NCBI GenBank assembly: GCA_018907035.1
Contig: JACCIC010000027.1
Coordinates: forward strand, 3,353,001 to 3,417,000
Reading direction: 5' to 3'
DNA from: Sycobia sp. Sy_11
Taxonomy: Eukaryota; Arthropoda; Insecta; Hymenoptera; Epichrysomallidae
DNA: 64,000 nt
Both the position numbers and the translations under genes were made by a program. The notes below the pieces were generated by a model, which saw nothing but the letters and a program-made list of their open reading frames with translations, was not told where the DNA came from and searched no databases. Within the stretch, counting starts at the first letter, position 1. Each line of letters opens with the position of its first letter. Positions 23,766-39,906 of the stretch are shown here, piece after piece.

Positions 23766-25021
23766 TTAGGTTGTCAAATATATCACTTCCGCTTTTTTGC
23801 TCTTCATTCAATGCTTTATAAAAAATGTTATAGTAGTCGGATTTACTTCAAATATGCGCCGTTTTGTTCGATAATCTTTTTCCATCTAGACGGCAACTTC
23901 ATAATACCCCTCTCGTAGAAAACCCTCTCCTTATTTGCGAAGAACTCGGACAACCACTTTTCACAAGCCTCTTTTGGGTCCAACTTTACACCACCAAGGG
24001 CATTTGACATGGACAGGAACAGGTGATAATCACTTGGCGCTATATCCGGGCTATATGGTAGATGCTATAAAACCTCCCATCCGAACTCCCGTAGCTTCTG
24101 ACGAGTCATCAACAAAGTGTGTGGTCTGGCGTTGTCCTGTTGGAACACTACTCCCTTCCTGTTGGCCAATTGTTGACGCTTCTGGTAGATAGCCTGCTTC
24201 GAGCGGTCCAGTTGTTCACCGTAGATGGTAGAATTAAATGTCTGGCCATTTGGAAGCAGCTCCTAGTGGATGATTCCCTTCCAATCCCACCAAACACAAA
24301 GCAAAACCTCCCTGGCCATCAATCCCGGCTTAGCCGATGTTTGAAACGATCCATTGGCCTTGGACCACGACCGTTTTCGCTTGATATTGTCGTATGTGAT
24401 CCATTTTTCGTCGCCAGTCACCATCTGCTTCAAAAATGGGTCGAATTTGTTCCGTTTCAGCAACACATCGCAGGAGTTGATTCGGTCCAGAAGGTTTTTT
24501 TTTGCGTCAAATCATGCGGCACCCAAACATCAAGCTTTTTGTGTATCCAGCCTTCTGCAGATGGTTTAAAATGGTTTTGTGACTAACTCTCATCTCCTGG
24601 GCGATGTCACGAGATGACACATGTCGATCTAACCCGATAAATTCCATGATTTGATCTGTATACGTCGCCAGAGCTCTTCCGTCGGCTGGCTTATCCATGG
24701 TGTCGTTTTCACCGGCTCTGAATCGTCGAAATCATTCCGCTGCGGTTCGAAGTAATAACGTGTATAAAGTCTAGCGGATTTGTCTTTGACGAAGGAAAAC
24801 TTTAAAATAGCGTGATTTCGGCGTTAGTGAACTCCATGTATATACGTCTATAACTTTTGAACGCAACATCCAAACTAATCATGCATAGCGTCGTTTTGTA
24901 CGTTATGTCAAGACCTTTCAAATGATGTATAGTATTGCCAGATACGAGCTTTGTAGCGCTTTGTACATAGCCATGAAATTCATAATACAAAAAGGCGGAA
25001 AGGAGATATTTGACAACCTAA
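23766..25021 (-). mobile_element. Mariner transposon, 1256 bp
   Basis: The ends TTAGGTTGTCAAATATATCA and its near-complement ending GACAACCTAA are flanked by TA on both sides (23764-23765 and 25022-25023). The size and the transposase relic are as expected for a full-length mariner. It differs in TIR and protein from the mariner at 1121-4698, so it is a distinct lineage. Confidence 0.9.
23828..24698 (-). pseudogene. Mariner transposase (broken)
   Basis: The minus-strand start near 24698 reads MDKPADGRALATYTDQIMEF with a helix-turn-helix segment (RDIAQEMRVSHKTILNHLQK). After a frame break, QMVTGDEKWITYDNIKRK gives the first catalytic Asp, VLLCVWWDWKGIIHYELLP follows, VVFQQDNARPHTLL gives the second Asp, and LPYSPDIAPSDYHLFLS gives the third (D34D type). 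RWKKIIEQNGAYLK is the C-terminus. At least two frame breaks and one stop occur. All three catalytic residues are still readable. Confidence 0.85.
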
Positions 25022-25109
25022 TATATATGCATTACTATACGTATATATTATATACCGCTGCATGGATTCCTACATTACTTTAATGTATGTAATACACTCG
25101 ATTACTACA

Positions 25110-25370
25110 GATCATAATGTCGTGTGCGAGCGGTAGAACACGATGTACAGCTGCGTCGCGACGACTTCCACGGGTAGTTTCGTGTTCGGTCGGTAGAATA
25201 CGATGTCCAGATGTGTCGCGACGGCTTCTACTGGAAGATTTATGTTCGGATGGTAGAATACGATGTCCAGGTATGTTGGGGCGACTTCCACAGCGAGTTT
25301 CGTGTTTGGACGGTAGAACACGCTGTGCAGGTGTATCGGGGCGACTTTGACAGAGAGTTTTGTGTATTAA
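25110..25370. repeat. 60-bp minisatellite, about 4 units
   Basis: Four diverged units of a 60-base repeat carry the anchors CGGTAGAATACGATGTCCAG and GGCGACTTCCAC. The same repeat forms the large array at 55415-56690 inside a Helitron. Because 60 is a multiple of three and the unit lacks stops, frames stay open on both strands. I do not call a gene. No Helitron ends were found beside this small copy. Confidence 0.8.
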
Positions 25371-25610
25371 TTGAAAATCAAATATTATATATCTAAAAAT
25401 GTTTGATATTAAAAAAAATCTATAGTATAGTAACATTCTACAAAAATATATAAAAATGTTTTTAATTTTATTAAAGTCATGCGCTCTTTTGTAAAAATCA
25501 CATATATGTTTCTAGTAATAGTGCATATAGAATGCTTTCCTTAATCAAATAAGAAAAAATATATTATTTATGACAGAAAACAAATGACATTTCAGAATAT
25601 AAATATACTA
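25371..25610. other. AT-rich gap
   Basis: No feature is recognised. Confidence 0.4.
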
Positions 25611-26941
25611 CGAGGATGGTACCTCAAGCACCTGGCCCAACCAATAAAATTCAAAAATTTTGGAAAAAAATATATTTATTTGTCAATATAATCTCCTTTC
25701 AGCTCTATACGCTTTTCCCAGTGACATTCAATAAGTTCGATACTCTTTTTATAATAAGAATTCTTAAGCTCCTCATAATAGCCATTAACTGCAGACATCA
25801 ACTCTTCATTATTGGAAAATATTTGACCAGCGAGCCATTTTTTCAAGTATGGCTTCAGAAAATAATCTGAGGGAGCTAAATCTGGTGAATAGGGTGCATG
25901 AGCTAGCAATTCAAACTTGAATTCATTAATTTTGGCGATTGCAATAACGGATGTGTGAGCGGGTGCATTGTCTTGATGGAACAACACTTAGCCAAACTTC
26001 TTAGTTAAATGCGGTCGTTTTCGCTTGATTTTTTTCGATCAAATGTTGCAATAAGTTCGCATAATACTCGCCGTTGATAGTTATTCCTTTTTCAAGATAG
26101 TCAATGAAAATTATCCCACACACGTTCCAAAAAACCGATGCCATAACCTTGCGTGCAGATGGAACGGTCTTTACCTTCTTTGGACGTGGTTCTCCTTTTT
26201 GAGTCCATTGTTTGTTCTTTTTTTCGGGTATGAAGTAGTGGACCCATGTTTCCAACCATGGTCATGAAACGGCGCAAAAGTTCAGCTTTATTTTTGCTAA
26301 ACATTGCCAAATACTCAACTGAAACATCTTCACGACGCTCTTTTTGTTCCATTGTGAGCTAACGCGATACCCATCTTGCGCACAGGTTTGTCATCTCCAA
26401 ATTTTCAGTTAATATATTATGTACCGCACTTTCTGAAATGCCTACTATATCTTCTATCTCGCGCACTTTCAGTCTACAATCATCCAGTACCGTTTTGTGG
26501 ATTTTTTTTTCAACATTTCTGGAGTTGTCACCTCGTTTGGTAAAGCACTGCGATGCTCGTCTTGGCAGCTCGTACGGCTTCGTTTAAACTCTGCTACCTA
26601 ATATTTTGCTGTTGCAAACGACGGAGCAATCTCGCTAAGAGTAGAGTCTAGTTCAGCTTTTATATTGGTTGGGCAGAGGCCTTTCAAATAAAAATATTGT
26701 ATCATATAACGATGACCAATTTTTTCAATATTTACAAATTCACTGAAAACGTTCACTATTGATAGCTATCAAAAAAATACTAAACACCATGGCATCTTCA
26801 AACTTGAAACTTATGCTTTATAGATTTCATTCTAATACAGTGATATTTTTTATAATAAACTGTACTTTCTAATACAGTGTTAGTTTTTGAGCAACTACCG
26901 CCACCTCTAGGTCAGGCCAAGTACTTCTAGGACCACCCTCG
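25611..26941 (-). mobile_element. Mariner-like transposon, 1331 bp
   Basis: The inverted ends CGAGGATGGTACCTCAAGCA and CTTCTAGGACCACCCTCG match imperfectly and are flanked by TA (25609-25610 and 26942-26943). A transposase relic lies inside on the minus strand. Its TIRs and protein are unlike those of the other mariners in the window. Confidence 0.8.
25676..26600 (-). pseudogene. Mariner-like transposase (broken)
   Basis: Reading the minus strand from right to left: an N-terminal segment with SVEYLAMFSKNKAELLRRFM ends in a frame break near 26260. ETWVHYFIPEKKNKQWTQKG then marks the first catalytic block, although the Asp before it is not readable. KVMASVFWNVCGIIFIDYLE follows, LFHQDNAPAHTSVIA carries the second Asp and HAPYSPDLAPSDYFLKPYLK the third. 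The C-terminal ELKGDYIDK ends the protein. It has at least two frame breaks and is inactive. Confidence 0.8.
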
Positions 26942-26977
26942 TAGATATAACTGTCAAAAATTTGTGAAATCTCTTTA

Positions 26978-28616
26978 AAATTACTTTCTACCATAGTGTA
27001 AAAGAAGGCAAGTATGGTGTATTTGAATTCCTTATTATTTGAAACTTCTCTTGAATGTAATACATTTATCAATATAATCACTGTATTGTATTTATTTAAA
27101 TAAATGAAATATTTTCTTAATTAGACTTCTCAGTCAATTAAAGATTAACGTGCGATACTTAAAAAACAACTTATAGTTTCATTATTTGTAAACATTATTA
27201 ATTTAAACAAAAGAAAGTATTGAAATCAATTTTTACATAGTCAAGGATATGTAAATATACATGAGTATCAATTCATGTAAGTTTCGAAATGATTACTTAT
27301 TATTATTCAATAAAGAAGTTGCTTATTAAAAGGCTGCCCATGCACTCACTTATTTATAACGTGGGTAGTACTATGAAAATATAATTTAAAAATTATTTTG
27401 ACATGTACTTGCGGGTCCGTCTTTGAAAAGCTTATGGTAATTTAAATGTTTAAGAAATATTGAGGAATAGTATTTTTTTTAGAACAGTACGCAATATAAA
27501 CTATAGGTCCCAGCCCATCGAATGAATTAAAATTAAATTAATTGTAGGTTGGATATTTACGAATGTTTGTGAAAAGACATTTAATAATCTAATTTATTTT
27601 TATCAACGTAAATGCTTTATTTGCTCGAAGAAATTTAAATCTACTACAACGCCATCAATATGGATTTTAAATTTATTAATAGTGATGAGTAGCTCAAAAT
27701 TCAGTATCATAAAATTATTAGATTTACTTACGGTCCAGACTATATAACATCAATGTCTTTAGAATTTCTACCTATTAATGCATAATTGTTTAAATATTGA
27801 CAATTTTTATAAGTAAGTCTAGTTAAAATACGAAACAAAAAACATGGCTTCAGTAATGTTTGTTGTCATCATGATTTTTAAATATACATCAATTTTTAGC
27901 ATTTCTTTCGTTATTTTTTTTTTTAATAAAATAAATTATTGTCAGGAAATAAATTTACATTATTTTTCTTAAATTTTTGCAACTGCAAACTGATGTTCAA
28001 ATGATTTTAAAATGATTTCAAATAATTATCTTCATAAATGATTTCGATTATTTAAAGTGATTCAAACTGATTTTGACCTCAGTGTAATTTTATATGATTA
28101 TTTTGTGAAAAAATAGTTAGCATCTACAATTCCCTTCTTTACCAAAAAACTTTTCAACGACGGGCCCGCAAGAACATGTCAAAATAATTTTTAAATTATA
28201 TTTTCATAGTACTGTAGTCCCACGTTATAAATAAGTGAGTGCATGGACAGATTTTTAATAAACAACTTTTTTATTGAATAATAATAAGTAATCATTTCGA
28301 TACTGACACGAATTGGTACTCATACATATTTACACATATTTGACTATGTAAAAATTGATTTCAATACTTTCTTTTGTTTAAATTAGAAATATTTACAAAT
28401 AATAAAACTATAAGTTGTTTTTTATGCATCGCACGTTAATCTTTAATTGACTGAGAAGTCTAATTAAGAAAATATTTCATTTATTTAAATAAATACAATA
28501 CAGTGATTATATTGATAAATGTATTACATTCAAGAGAAGTATCAAATGATAAGAAATTCGAATACTCCATACTTGCCTTATTTTATACTATCGGAGAAAG
28601 TAATTTTAAATGATAT
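26978..28616. repeat. Inverted repeat, about 480-bp arms
   Basis: The left arm (about 26978-27460) and right arm (about 28140-28616) are reverse complements at roughly 90% identity by eye, around a spacer of about 670 bases. Shared landmarks are TGACTGAGAAGTCTAATTAA, CATGTCAAAATAATTTTTAA and GCATGGGCAG/CTGTCCATGC near the inner third. No coding sequence is recognised. It is likely a non-autonomous long-TIR element. Confidence 0.8.
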
Positions 28617-31009
28617 GTTACTTTTATTTTAGCCAAATCAAAAAATGTTTTTCTTTTTTCCATTTGTCGATTTGCTGTAATTTCTACAATCCTTGTTTGA
28701 GTTCTTGTACACTGGTTTTTCGTACCTCAATACTGGACATATCTTTTGATATTTTTTAAATATTTTCATTTTATAAATTCAGTTGAAGGGGGTCATGCAC
28801 AAAGAAATTGGGACCGGTGTCTTGCTCGCCGTACGACAAATGCACACTTGAGGTGCCTTGGCGAAATGCGTGTACCAGGCATAATATGACAAGTATCTTA
28901 ATGAAAAAATGTTAGAAAAAAAGACTGTTGAAATATATAACAAGAAACCCTGAAAGTTTCGCTTCAATCCGATATTTCTTTTCTTCCTAAAAAATCCTTG
29001 AAAAAATCGTGTTTTTTAAAGTCTCTAAAGCAGACTCCCCCCTTTAAGCCATTTTTTATTGAAACCACTGTGCGCTACTTTTTTTTAAATATAATATATA
29101 TTGGATCTATATATAAATATTTATTAATATTCAAAGATTCCAAAATTAATTGATTTAAATAATCGCCAATACCAATTACTATGACTATTAGTATGAAATG
29201 ATCCCATTTAAGTTATATAATATTAATATTACTTTATTTTAGAGGCATCAAATTATGCATAATCCAAAGTTACTGTGCGCTACAACCTATAGATTGATTT
29301 ATAAAATGTACTTTTTTAAAAAGTACATATGCCATGTAAAGACCATCGACTAATTTTATCTCAAGAAGGTTTCATAACTAGTTTCATGATCATTCAATTT
29401 GAGACTATTAATCGTAGTATCGCATGATGTTGATCCTATACATTAGCTATTTGATTTATTGTATCTTTTTTGCAGACACGAGGTAAGATAATAACTATAT
29501 TTTTAAATTGCTTTAGTATATTTATGTCTGTAAGTTGTATTAGGTGCAATTAATAGTAACTTTTCTGAAATTTTATATTTACGAATGTATATTTAGAATT
29601 TCCGCTTAATTTTAAGTGCGTTTCATATTTTATCTTCAAGACTTCGTTTCTATGTATTTAAATTAATGGTATGCCGTATGTTGGTTTGAAAGAATCTTTT
29701 GGTTTACGATATTCATTTTCTATTTAATTTATATTTTCAATGTGTCTAGATGAAGCGTAAGGGATCAGATTGTTAATTTATTACCTCTTGTACCAACTGT
29801 CGAAAGTAAAATGTATTTACAACATTTTTGTTCTGATAACTGTTTGTATACCACGGATTTATGAATTTTGAACAAATAATATATAAAACTGGGGAAGAGT
29901 TTCTCAGGTTTTGCCAGAGTATGTACGCTACTGAGTGTTTTATTTTCTGTTTCTTAATTTTTAATCATTCTTTTAATTTTTATTTTATTTAATTTTTATT
30001 TTAACTTTCGAATACGATTGAAGTTCAAGGTCAAATGTACGGTTTCGATTCGACCCCCGTCATTATTTAAGAACTTCTATTTTTCGATTGGGGCTTTCCT
30101 TGATGAGATATTTACGTGTATTTATTAAAATAGGTGACCTTGTGTACATATATGTAGCTAAATGCCTTTATTGAACATTCTTATATTCACGTAGTTCCGA
30201 ATCCCGGGCCCTCCCTTTCTATTGGAATAGTTCATATGATATTTGAAAGAAAAAAGCAAGCTGCTTGCAGTTTTGACCTGGAGCTGCTATTGGCGGCTGC
30301 CTCCGATATTGAAAATGGATCAGGCTTTGGTCCACGATCTCTTGATGTGATACTATACAGCAGACTACATGATAGTCAATCTTCTAGTGCATGCATATTT
30401 CAATATTGACAAAGAATTATGTATACCTATTTGTTGACATGCGTCACTCTGAAACCCGAGCAATTGATTACCTGACCTAGACGCAGGCCTCTCCCGACAG
30501 TATCTTGTAAAATAAATTGCAAGTTTATTACAGTTAAAATATTGTATTTGCTTGGCCGCAATTCTTCGAAAAACGTTCTTTCCTACCGTAGTAAACATAT
30601 TTAATTTTGGAAGGTGTTGCATCGCTCCCTTATCACCTCGATCCCTGAACCAAAGTGCTTCGGTGTTGCCCCGGTGTTTTCTAGAATTCAGAGATTTGAT
30701 CTCTAAAATAAAATCTTTTAATTTTTTTTTTTTTATTAGAAAGCTCTTGATTTATGGTTTCTTTACAGAGCTCAAAGACAACAGAATGAGTCCAAACAAT
30801 AAGTATTAACAAGTATAAAAAATAATGTATGGGAAATAATTAGAGTAAGCTTACAGTTAATTCATATGAGTAGATTATATATTATATATTTAAACTCATT
30901 AAGATTTGAAAACTAATAGGAATAAAAGAGAAATATCAAAATTAGTCATATCATCGTAAACAATTTTATTATGATTTTTCGATTTAAAAATTTTTTTAAA
31001 CAAGAAAAT
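28617..31009. other. AT-rich sequence, nothing recognised
   Basis: Short ORFs on both strands (for example 30365-30622 and 30552-30809) have no family motif and overlap each other. I found no TIR pair or RNA gene. Confidence 0.4.
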
Positions 31010-31160
31010 TTATGAACATCAGTATAGTTTCCAAAAGACGAATGGTATGCACGGTCTACAAAAGGATTTCTTAGATTTGTAACATTCGTTCGATTTTGAA
31101 AATATACTAAATATTTCAACACAGGGTATTAAAAATAACTATAAAAGAATAAGTCTGGAA
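31010..31160 (+). pseudogene. PLE endonuclease fragment
   Basis: Broken frames read KKIYEHQYSFQKTNGMHGLQ followed by HSFDFENI and TQGIKNNYKRISLE, matching the C-terminal half of the GIY-YIG domain seen at 3224-3517 and 6330-6520. It is a short relic with stops. Confidence 0.65.
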
Positions 31161-35250
<4,090 letters not shown>

Positions 35251-37505
35251 TGTTGCGTCCAGCAACGACATCGGATATATATATATATATATATATATAC
35301 GAATACACATATATATAGATATACGCATTTACGTATCTACGTATATACGGGTGTGCGTGTAAATATTTACACAAGTGGTCATCCCCTTGTAGTTTCTCGC
35401 GCCGGGAATGTGCGCGGAGTTTGAGCGAGGAGGAGAGTAAAATAGAAATTGAGAGAAAGAAAGAAGAAAAGGGGCGAGCGTTTGGCAACGTCGCGATAAC
35501 TCTGCCTACGGAATATATATATATATATCTGCGTATAAGATACGGAAAAAGAATATTCTAAAATTTTTCTGTGCCTAGAAATTGGAAAAGTGCAGACAGC
35601 GTCGAGTGACGAACTGCGCACGCCCCCCCCCCGCAATAAAAGCCAGATGCGGCCCAAACGAGGCTGCCTGGCTGCGGGCCCGCCGTAATGCGGCGTGAGC
35701 TGAAGTGCTTTCTCTCCTCCCCCCCTCACCGATCGTACTTCCCCCCGCGGAAACTCGGGACGAGTGGAAGGCGCGCTAATGCGACTTTTATGACCCCCTC
35801 CCCCTTTGTATACACTAACGAATCTTGGGACGAAATACCAGCGAGAACGACACTACGAAGAACACTAAGAATTTTAAAAGCAATTTATATAATGAATTAA
35901 TATTTGAAAATATAATACCTGCTTCGAGGTCTTATTTTCTAATTTTAAATAATTATAATTATTATCGCGAGAACTTACTTTTTGCGAACCGTAATTATTA
36001 TTATAATATTAATTATTATTATTGTTATTGTTATTATTAATGATTTAAACTTATTTATTATCATGAATGGTAACCTTATTTTGATAGTTTTAATTATTAA
36101 AGCTGTACTACTAATTATATTTTGCGAACCACAGTTATTATTATAGTTTTTAATTATTATTATTATTATTATTATTAACAAAGTTAGTTATTATCGTGGG
36201 CGTTATCTTATTTTTAATCATTATTATAGTAAGGTTGATTATTATTATCAGTGTTTATCTTATTATTTTAATTATTATTATTGTTATTACGTTAATTACT
36301 ACTAATTATATTTTGCGAACCACAGTTATTATTATAGTTTTTAATTATTATTATTATTATTAACAATGTTATTATCGTGAGCGTTATCTTATTTTTAATC
36401 ATTATTATAGTAAGGTTGATTATTATTATCAGTGTCTACCTTATTATTTTAATTATTATTATTGTTATTACGTTAATTACTATTAATCATGTTTATCTTA
36501 CTTGTCAATCATTCTTTGGATATTATTACCAAGATCATTATTATTAAGATTTTTACCATCACTATCAGTAGTTATTATTACAATTATTATTTTTAGTATT
36601 AATATTCATGTTTTTAACGCGTATTCACCACTATAAAACGTAATAGTTCATAAGAGTATGTTATTTTATATTAGCATTATAGGTAATCAATAATTATTAT
36701 TTTATAATTATATTTTTATCAAATATTGAATAAGTTAGTTATAATTCACGACGACGCCTAGGTTCGCTCCACGCAGTTATACAAAAAGTCTTTGTCGAGC
36801 AAAAGAGAAAGTAACAATCATAATAATATTTGTACGAGATGAAGGGAAGTATAATATTCCTATAATAAAAAAACGTCCCTTCATCTCTCCCACCACCATG
36901 TATTTTATCAGCGGAGAAAATTTCGGCGGCGTCGCGCCCCGACTATAAATACGGGCCCGCTGGACCGCGAAAAGCAGACTGCCGGTCGCGTTTGCGTAGT
37001 GTATAAGTTATTTCTTGTATTGTCGTCGTACTATATAAAATTATAAAATAAAAAGTAAGGACTATATATATATTTTTCGAGTTCTTTTACCTTTGTATTC
37101 CGCGATACGCGCGCATATTTTTAGGGCGGGAGACACGAGTCTAGGAGACAGAAGGCTGTCGCTGGACCCGTAGACTCCGCTAAAGATGAGCGCGACGACC
37201 CGAAGTAATAGCGGGAGGCCGAACGCGTGCCGCTGCTATGCTTGGGGGATATTGGAGCCGTCGCCGCTCCAAGTCCGACACGCTGGGGTGAGAGCCGCCC
37301 GGGAGTGGCTTCAACCAGCGTCGAAACCGCACCGCGTCGCGCCGCGCCCTCGCGAAATAAGTGTATCCGCGATCTGCCCCGTGTGTCCCCGGCTTCAACA
37401 CGCGAAAGCGTTGGCCGAAAAACAAGGGGGCATTTGCCGGTAAATAACGGCTTAAAATCGCCGTTAAGATTACCCAGGTGGCACCAACTTCGGTTGAACG
37501 TCACA
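35251..37505 (+). repeat. Gypsy 5' LTR
   Basis: It starts TGTTGCG after the CTAT target copy and ends GTCACA before the primer site. It includes a TA tract at 35276-35299, C-rich parts at 35620-35640 and 35710-35750, an ATT-rich repeat-bearing block at 35940-36600 with recurring TTTTGCGAACC segments, the TATA box at 36944 and an AATAAA near 37047. ORFs on both strands (for example 35379-35729) also occur in the other LTR because the LTRs are identical. They show no domain. Confidence 0.9.
36944..36980 (+). promoter_or_regulatory. LTR promoter (5' copy)
   Basis: TATAAATA (36944-36951) in a GC-rich setting is followed by AAGCAGACT with a possible start A at 36976, 32 bases downstream. The same segment is at 46252-46288 in the 3' LTR. 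It points in the Slik direction. Confidence 0.6.
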
Positions 37506-37512
37506 AAAAAAT

Positions 37513-37530
37513 TGGGGGCTCGTCCGGGAT
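37513..37530 (+). other. Primer binding site (tRNA-Pro type)
   Basis: TGGGGGCTCGTCCGGGAT is the 18-base complement of the 3' end of tRNA-Pro, known from other retroelements. It starts 7 bases after the LTR ends, as expected for minus-strand priming. Confidence 0.9.
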
Positions 37531-37698
37531 GCGTTTATAGATCGCGGACACCTTTTTTTTTATTTTTCCATTTTTTCGCGTTCATTGATTAGTGTTAGGC
37601 CAGTTCGCGTAGCGAAGCGTAGGGCGAAGAGATAATTTTAAACATTTTTTTATTTCTAATTTTTTAGTGGCCGGGAAAGCCTACAAATAGAAGAGAAA

Positions 37699-38471
37699 TT
37701 GGGAGCTCAAGAGGCGGCAACGGGAGACCCGTTTATTAATTCGAGGCCAAATTTTAGGAGCGGATCAGGAAAACCGAGAAAGAAAAGGGCTAAACCGCGT
37801 TCCGGATCGGGAACTAGAGGACACGGTTTGGAGAATTTATCGGCCCATTCACGAGCGATATCTGCGAGAACTCGCGGCACGGCGGCCAATAAAACGGGAA
37901 ACCGTTTGTCTGCCACCCCCAGCGTTCGGTAATAAAAATGGAGGTACTTACCGACGTGATCAAGGCGCACCGAGCGCCCAGGGAAATCCGCCGCGGCGTG
38001 GCGTGTTCGGGACCTCCGGACCGCCTCAACCAGTCGTTAACCGGCCGCTGACGCTGATATACCCCCCGTTGACGCGCTTGCCTCCGCTGGCGGAGCTAAT
38101 TCGCCCCGCAACTGGTGTGACAACCGGTGCCGTCGTCGAACCACCGCGGCCGCGACAACGCGAGCCGTCTGCCAGCGGCACCGACAAGCCCGGCCGAGGC
38201 AACTACGTCCAAGTGGTTGTCGCCGATCCGGGACCTGCGGCTAAAGCCGTCTGGCTGCCCGCTGACCCCTCGCGGACCGACGGAAGAAGAACTCCGCGCC
38301 GCAGATGAGCGGCGGAGCCGGGAAAAGGGGGATCAGGCGATCGACCAGGGTATACAGGCCCCAAGCCCCGTCCAAGAATCGGGAGATCCACCCAGCCGTG
38401 CGAGACTCGCGGGGTGGAAGAGGAAGTTATTTTTAAATTCGGACAGCGAGAGCGAAAGCGACGAGGATTAA
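37699..38471 (+). pseudogene. GC-rich leader ORFs of the Gypsy element (unknown)
   Basis: Between primer site and gag lies a GC-rich block with open frames at 37699-37932, 37938-38051 (starting MEVLTDVIKAHRAP), 38003-38308 and 38127-38471. The 38003 frame is Pro/Arg-rich (RPLTLIYPPLTRLPPLAEL). The 38127 frame ends in an acidic tail, FLNSDSESESDED. The frames overlap out of phase, which may mean one accessory protein broken by frameshifts. I recognise no domain. Base use (GC-rich) is unlike the AT-rich pol. Confidence 0.45.
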
Positions 38472-39298
38472 TTTAATTAAAACGTGTATATATATATAGG
38501 CACTATATAATTTTTTTTAACAAACGAATTTACCAGAAATACGTCTTTATTGTGTGTTGTACCATATTTCCCTTTCCCACTTCCACTTCCCACTTTCCTT
38601 TTAACTAGATATTAATTTTATTATTGCTTTCGGTTTTTGTTTGTTTTTAACCAATTATCTTTAACTTTAATTCTTTATTCTTAATATTTATTAATTTTAA
38701 TTTTTCTCTTTCTCTTTATTTTCCTTCCTTTTTTTTAAATATATTTGTTAAAAACTGATATTTTTTTTTACTTTTAACGTATTTATTAACAGTATTTTTT
38801 TTCTCTTTTTTTCTTAGCTGAATTCGAATATTACTTTGCCACTATTATTATTAATTTTAATCTTTAGTAATTTTAACTTTTATTTTTCAACTTTTACTTT
38901 TATTCAAACCTTTCATTCCTTTTTTTCAAATATTTTTTTTCTTCACTTATTTTATAACGATTTTTTTTTCGTTTTAAACTCTTTTAATTATAATTTTAAT
39001 CTAGATTTTAAGTTTAATCCGTTTAATTTTTAATCTTTATTTAATTTACCATTTTTGATTCTTAATATTTTGTTTCCTTTTAATCTTTTTATTGTTTTAA
39101 ACCTTGACTTTAACTATTATTTTTTCTATTTATTGATTTATTCATTTATTTATTTTTCTCTTGAATCATTAATCTTGCTCTTTGAATTTTTCAACTAATT
39201 TTTATTTTTTTTTTAATAGTTTTGTTATAATTCTTTTGTTTTTATTTTTATACCTTTCTCTCTCCCTATATATACACCGTCGCTCTCTCGTTATCTAA
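38472..39298. other. T-rich strand-asymmetric spacer
   Basis: About 800 bases are dominated by T on the + strand with scattered C and few G, lying between the two leader ORF blocks. No gene is supported. It ends with TATATATACACC near 39270, just upstream of the next ORF. Confidence 0.6.
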
Positions 39299-39676
39299 AT
39301 GGTAGGGCTAAATAGAGACCCTCCCGCGCCGAGCGAGGAAAGGTTAGAAACTATAGAAGAGCGAGTGAGATCCCACCACAGGGCGCTTTGTATAGTAGGA
39401 ACGCTGTCGCGAAATAACCGTACATATATCGAAGAATTACAAGAGGCCTGTGCGGAGACACATAGGAATACCAATTTCTTGTTGCGAAAAATTACCAGCG
39501 TAGAAGAGCGAGTAGAGGGGCTGGAAGAAGAAAATGAGGAATTGAAAGCTTGGTTGGAAAAAACCTGGCAAATTACTGCATGCGCTTTCAGGGAACTGAA
39601 TAATAAACGGTCCGTAAGCGAGTCAGATATAGAGTTCCTGGAAGAAGCCGTTAGGCAGCTAAACTTGGACGACTAA
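39299..39676 (+). CDS. Small coiled-coil ORF in the Gypsy leader, 125 aa
   Basis: An intact 125-codon frame starts with ATG at 39299 (MVGLNRDPPAPSEERLETIE) and ends at the TAA before 39677. It is highly charged. Residues about 15-30 and 60-95 (ITSVEERVEGLEEENEELKA) show heptad-like Leu/Val spacing, so a coiled coil is likely. I do not recognise a family. It sits 230 bases upstream of gag in the same orientation and could be an accessory or gag-related protein. Its intactness contrasts with the broken gag-pol. It could also be a remnant of a longer Gag N-terminus. Confidence 0.5.
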   Translation: MVGLNRDPPAPSEERLETIEERVRSHHRALCIVGTLSRNNRTYIEELQEACAETHRNTNFLLRKITSVEERVEGLEEENEELKAWLEKTWQITACAFRELNNKRSVSESDIEFLEEAVRQLNLDD

Positions 39677-39906
39677 GAAAGGAGGAAACATTACTAATTA
39701 ATATATTAATAATATAGTTAATTAAGCGGTATGGTCGTTGACTAGCCCTGCATTAATCTTATAACGTTATAATGCTTTTTAATTAATAAGTTACTAACTT
39801 CAATTATTATTATTATTATATAATTATTATTAATAAATTATTATTATTATTATATAATTACTGATTTTAACGCGAAAATTTGACACCAGCTATATAATAA
39901 AGACGC
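39677..39906. other. AT-rich gap before gag
   Basis: ATT-rich sequence with no ORF. It resembles the ATT-rich block of the LTR in composition only. Confidence 0.5.

Noticed and set aside
35379..35729. A 116-codon minus-strand ORF present twice (also 44682-45032)
   Set aside because: The two copies are in the two LTRs and are identical for that reason. No domain is recognisable, and the codons follow the GC-rich LTR composition.
37121..37592. Several overlapping ORFs of 80-127 codons on both strands near the LTR end
   Set aside because: They overlap in nearly all frames in a GC-rich, stop-poor R-U5 region and are repeated in the 3' LTR at 46430-46844.
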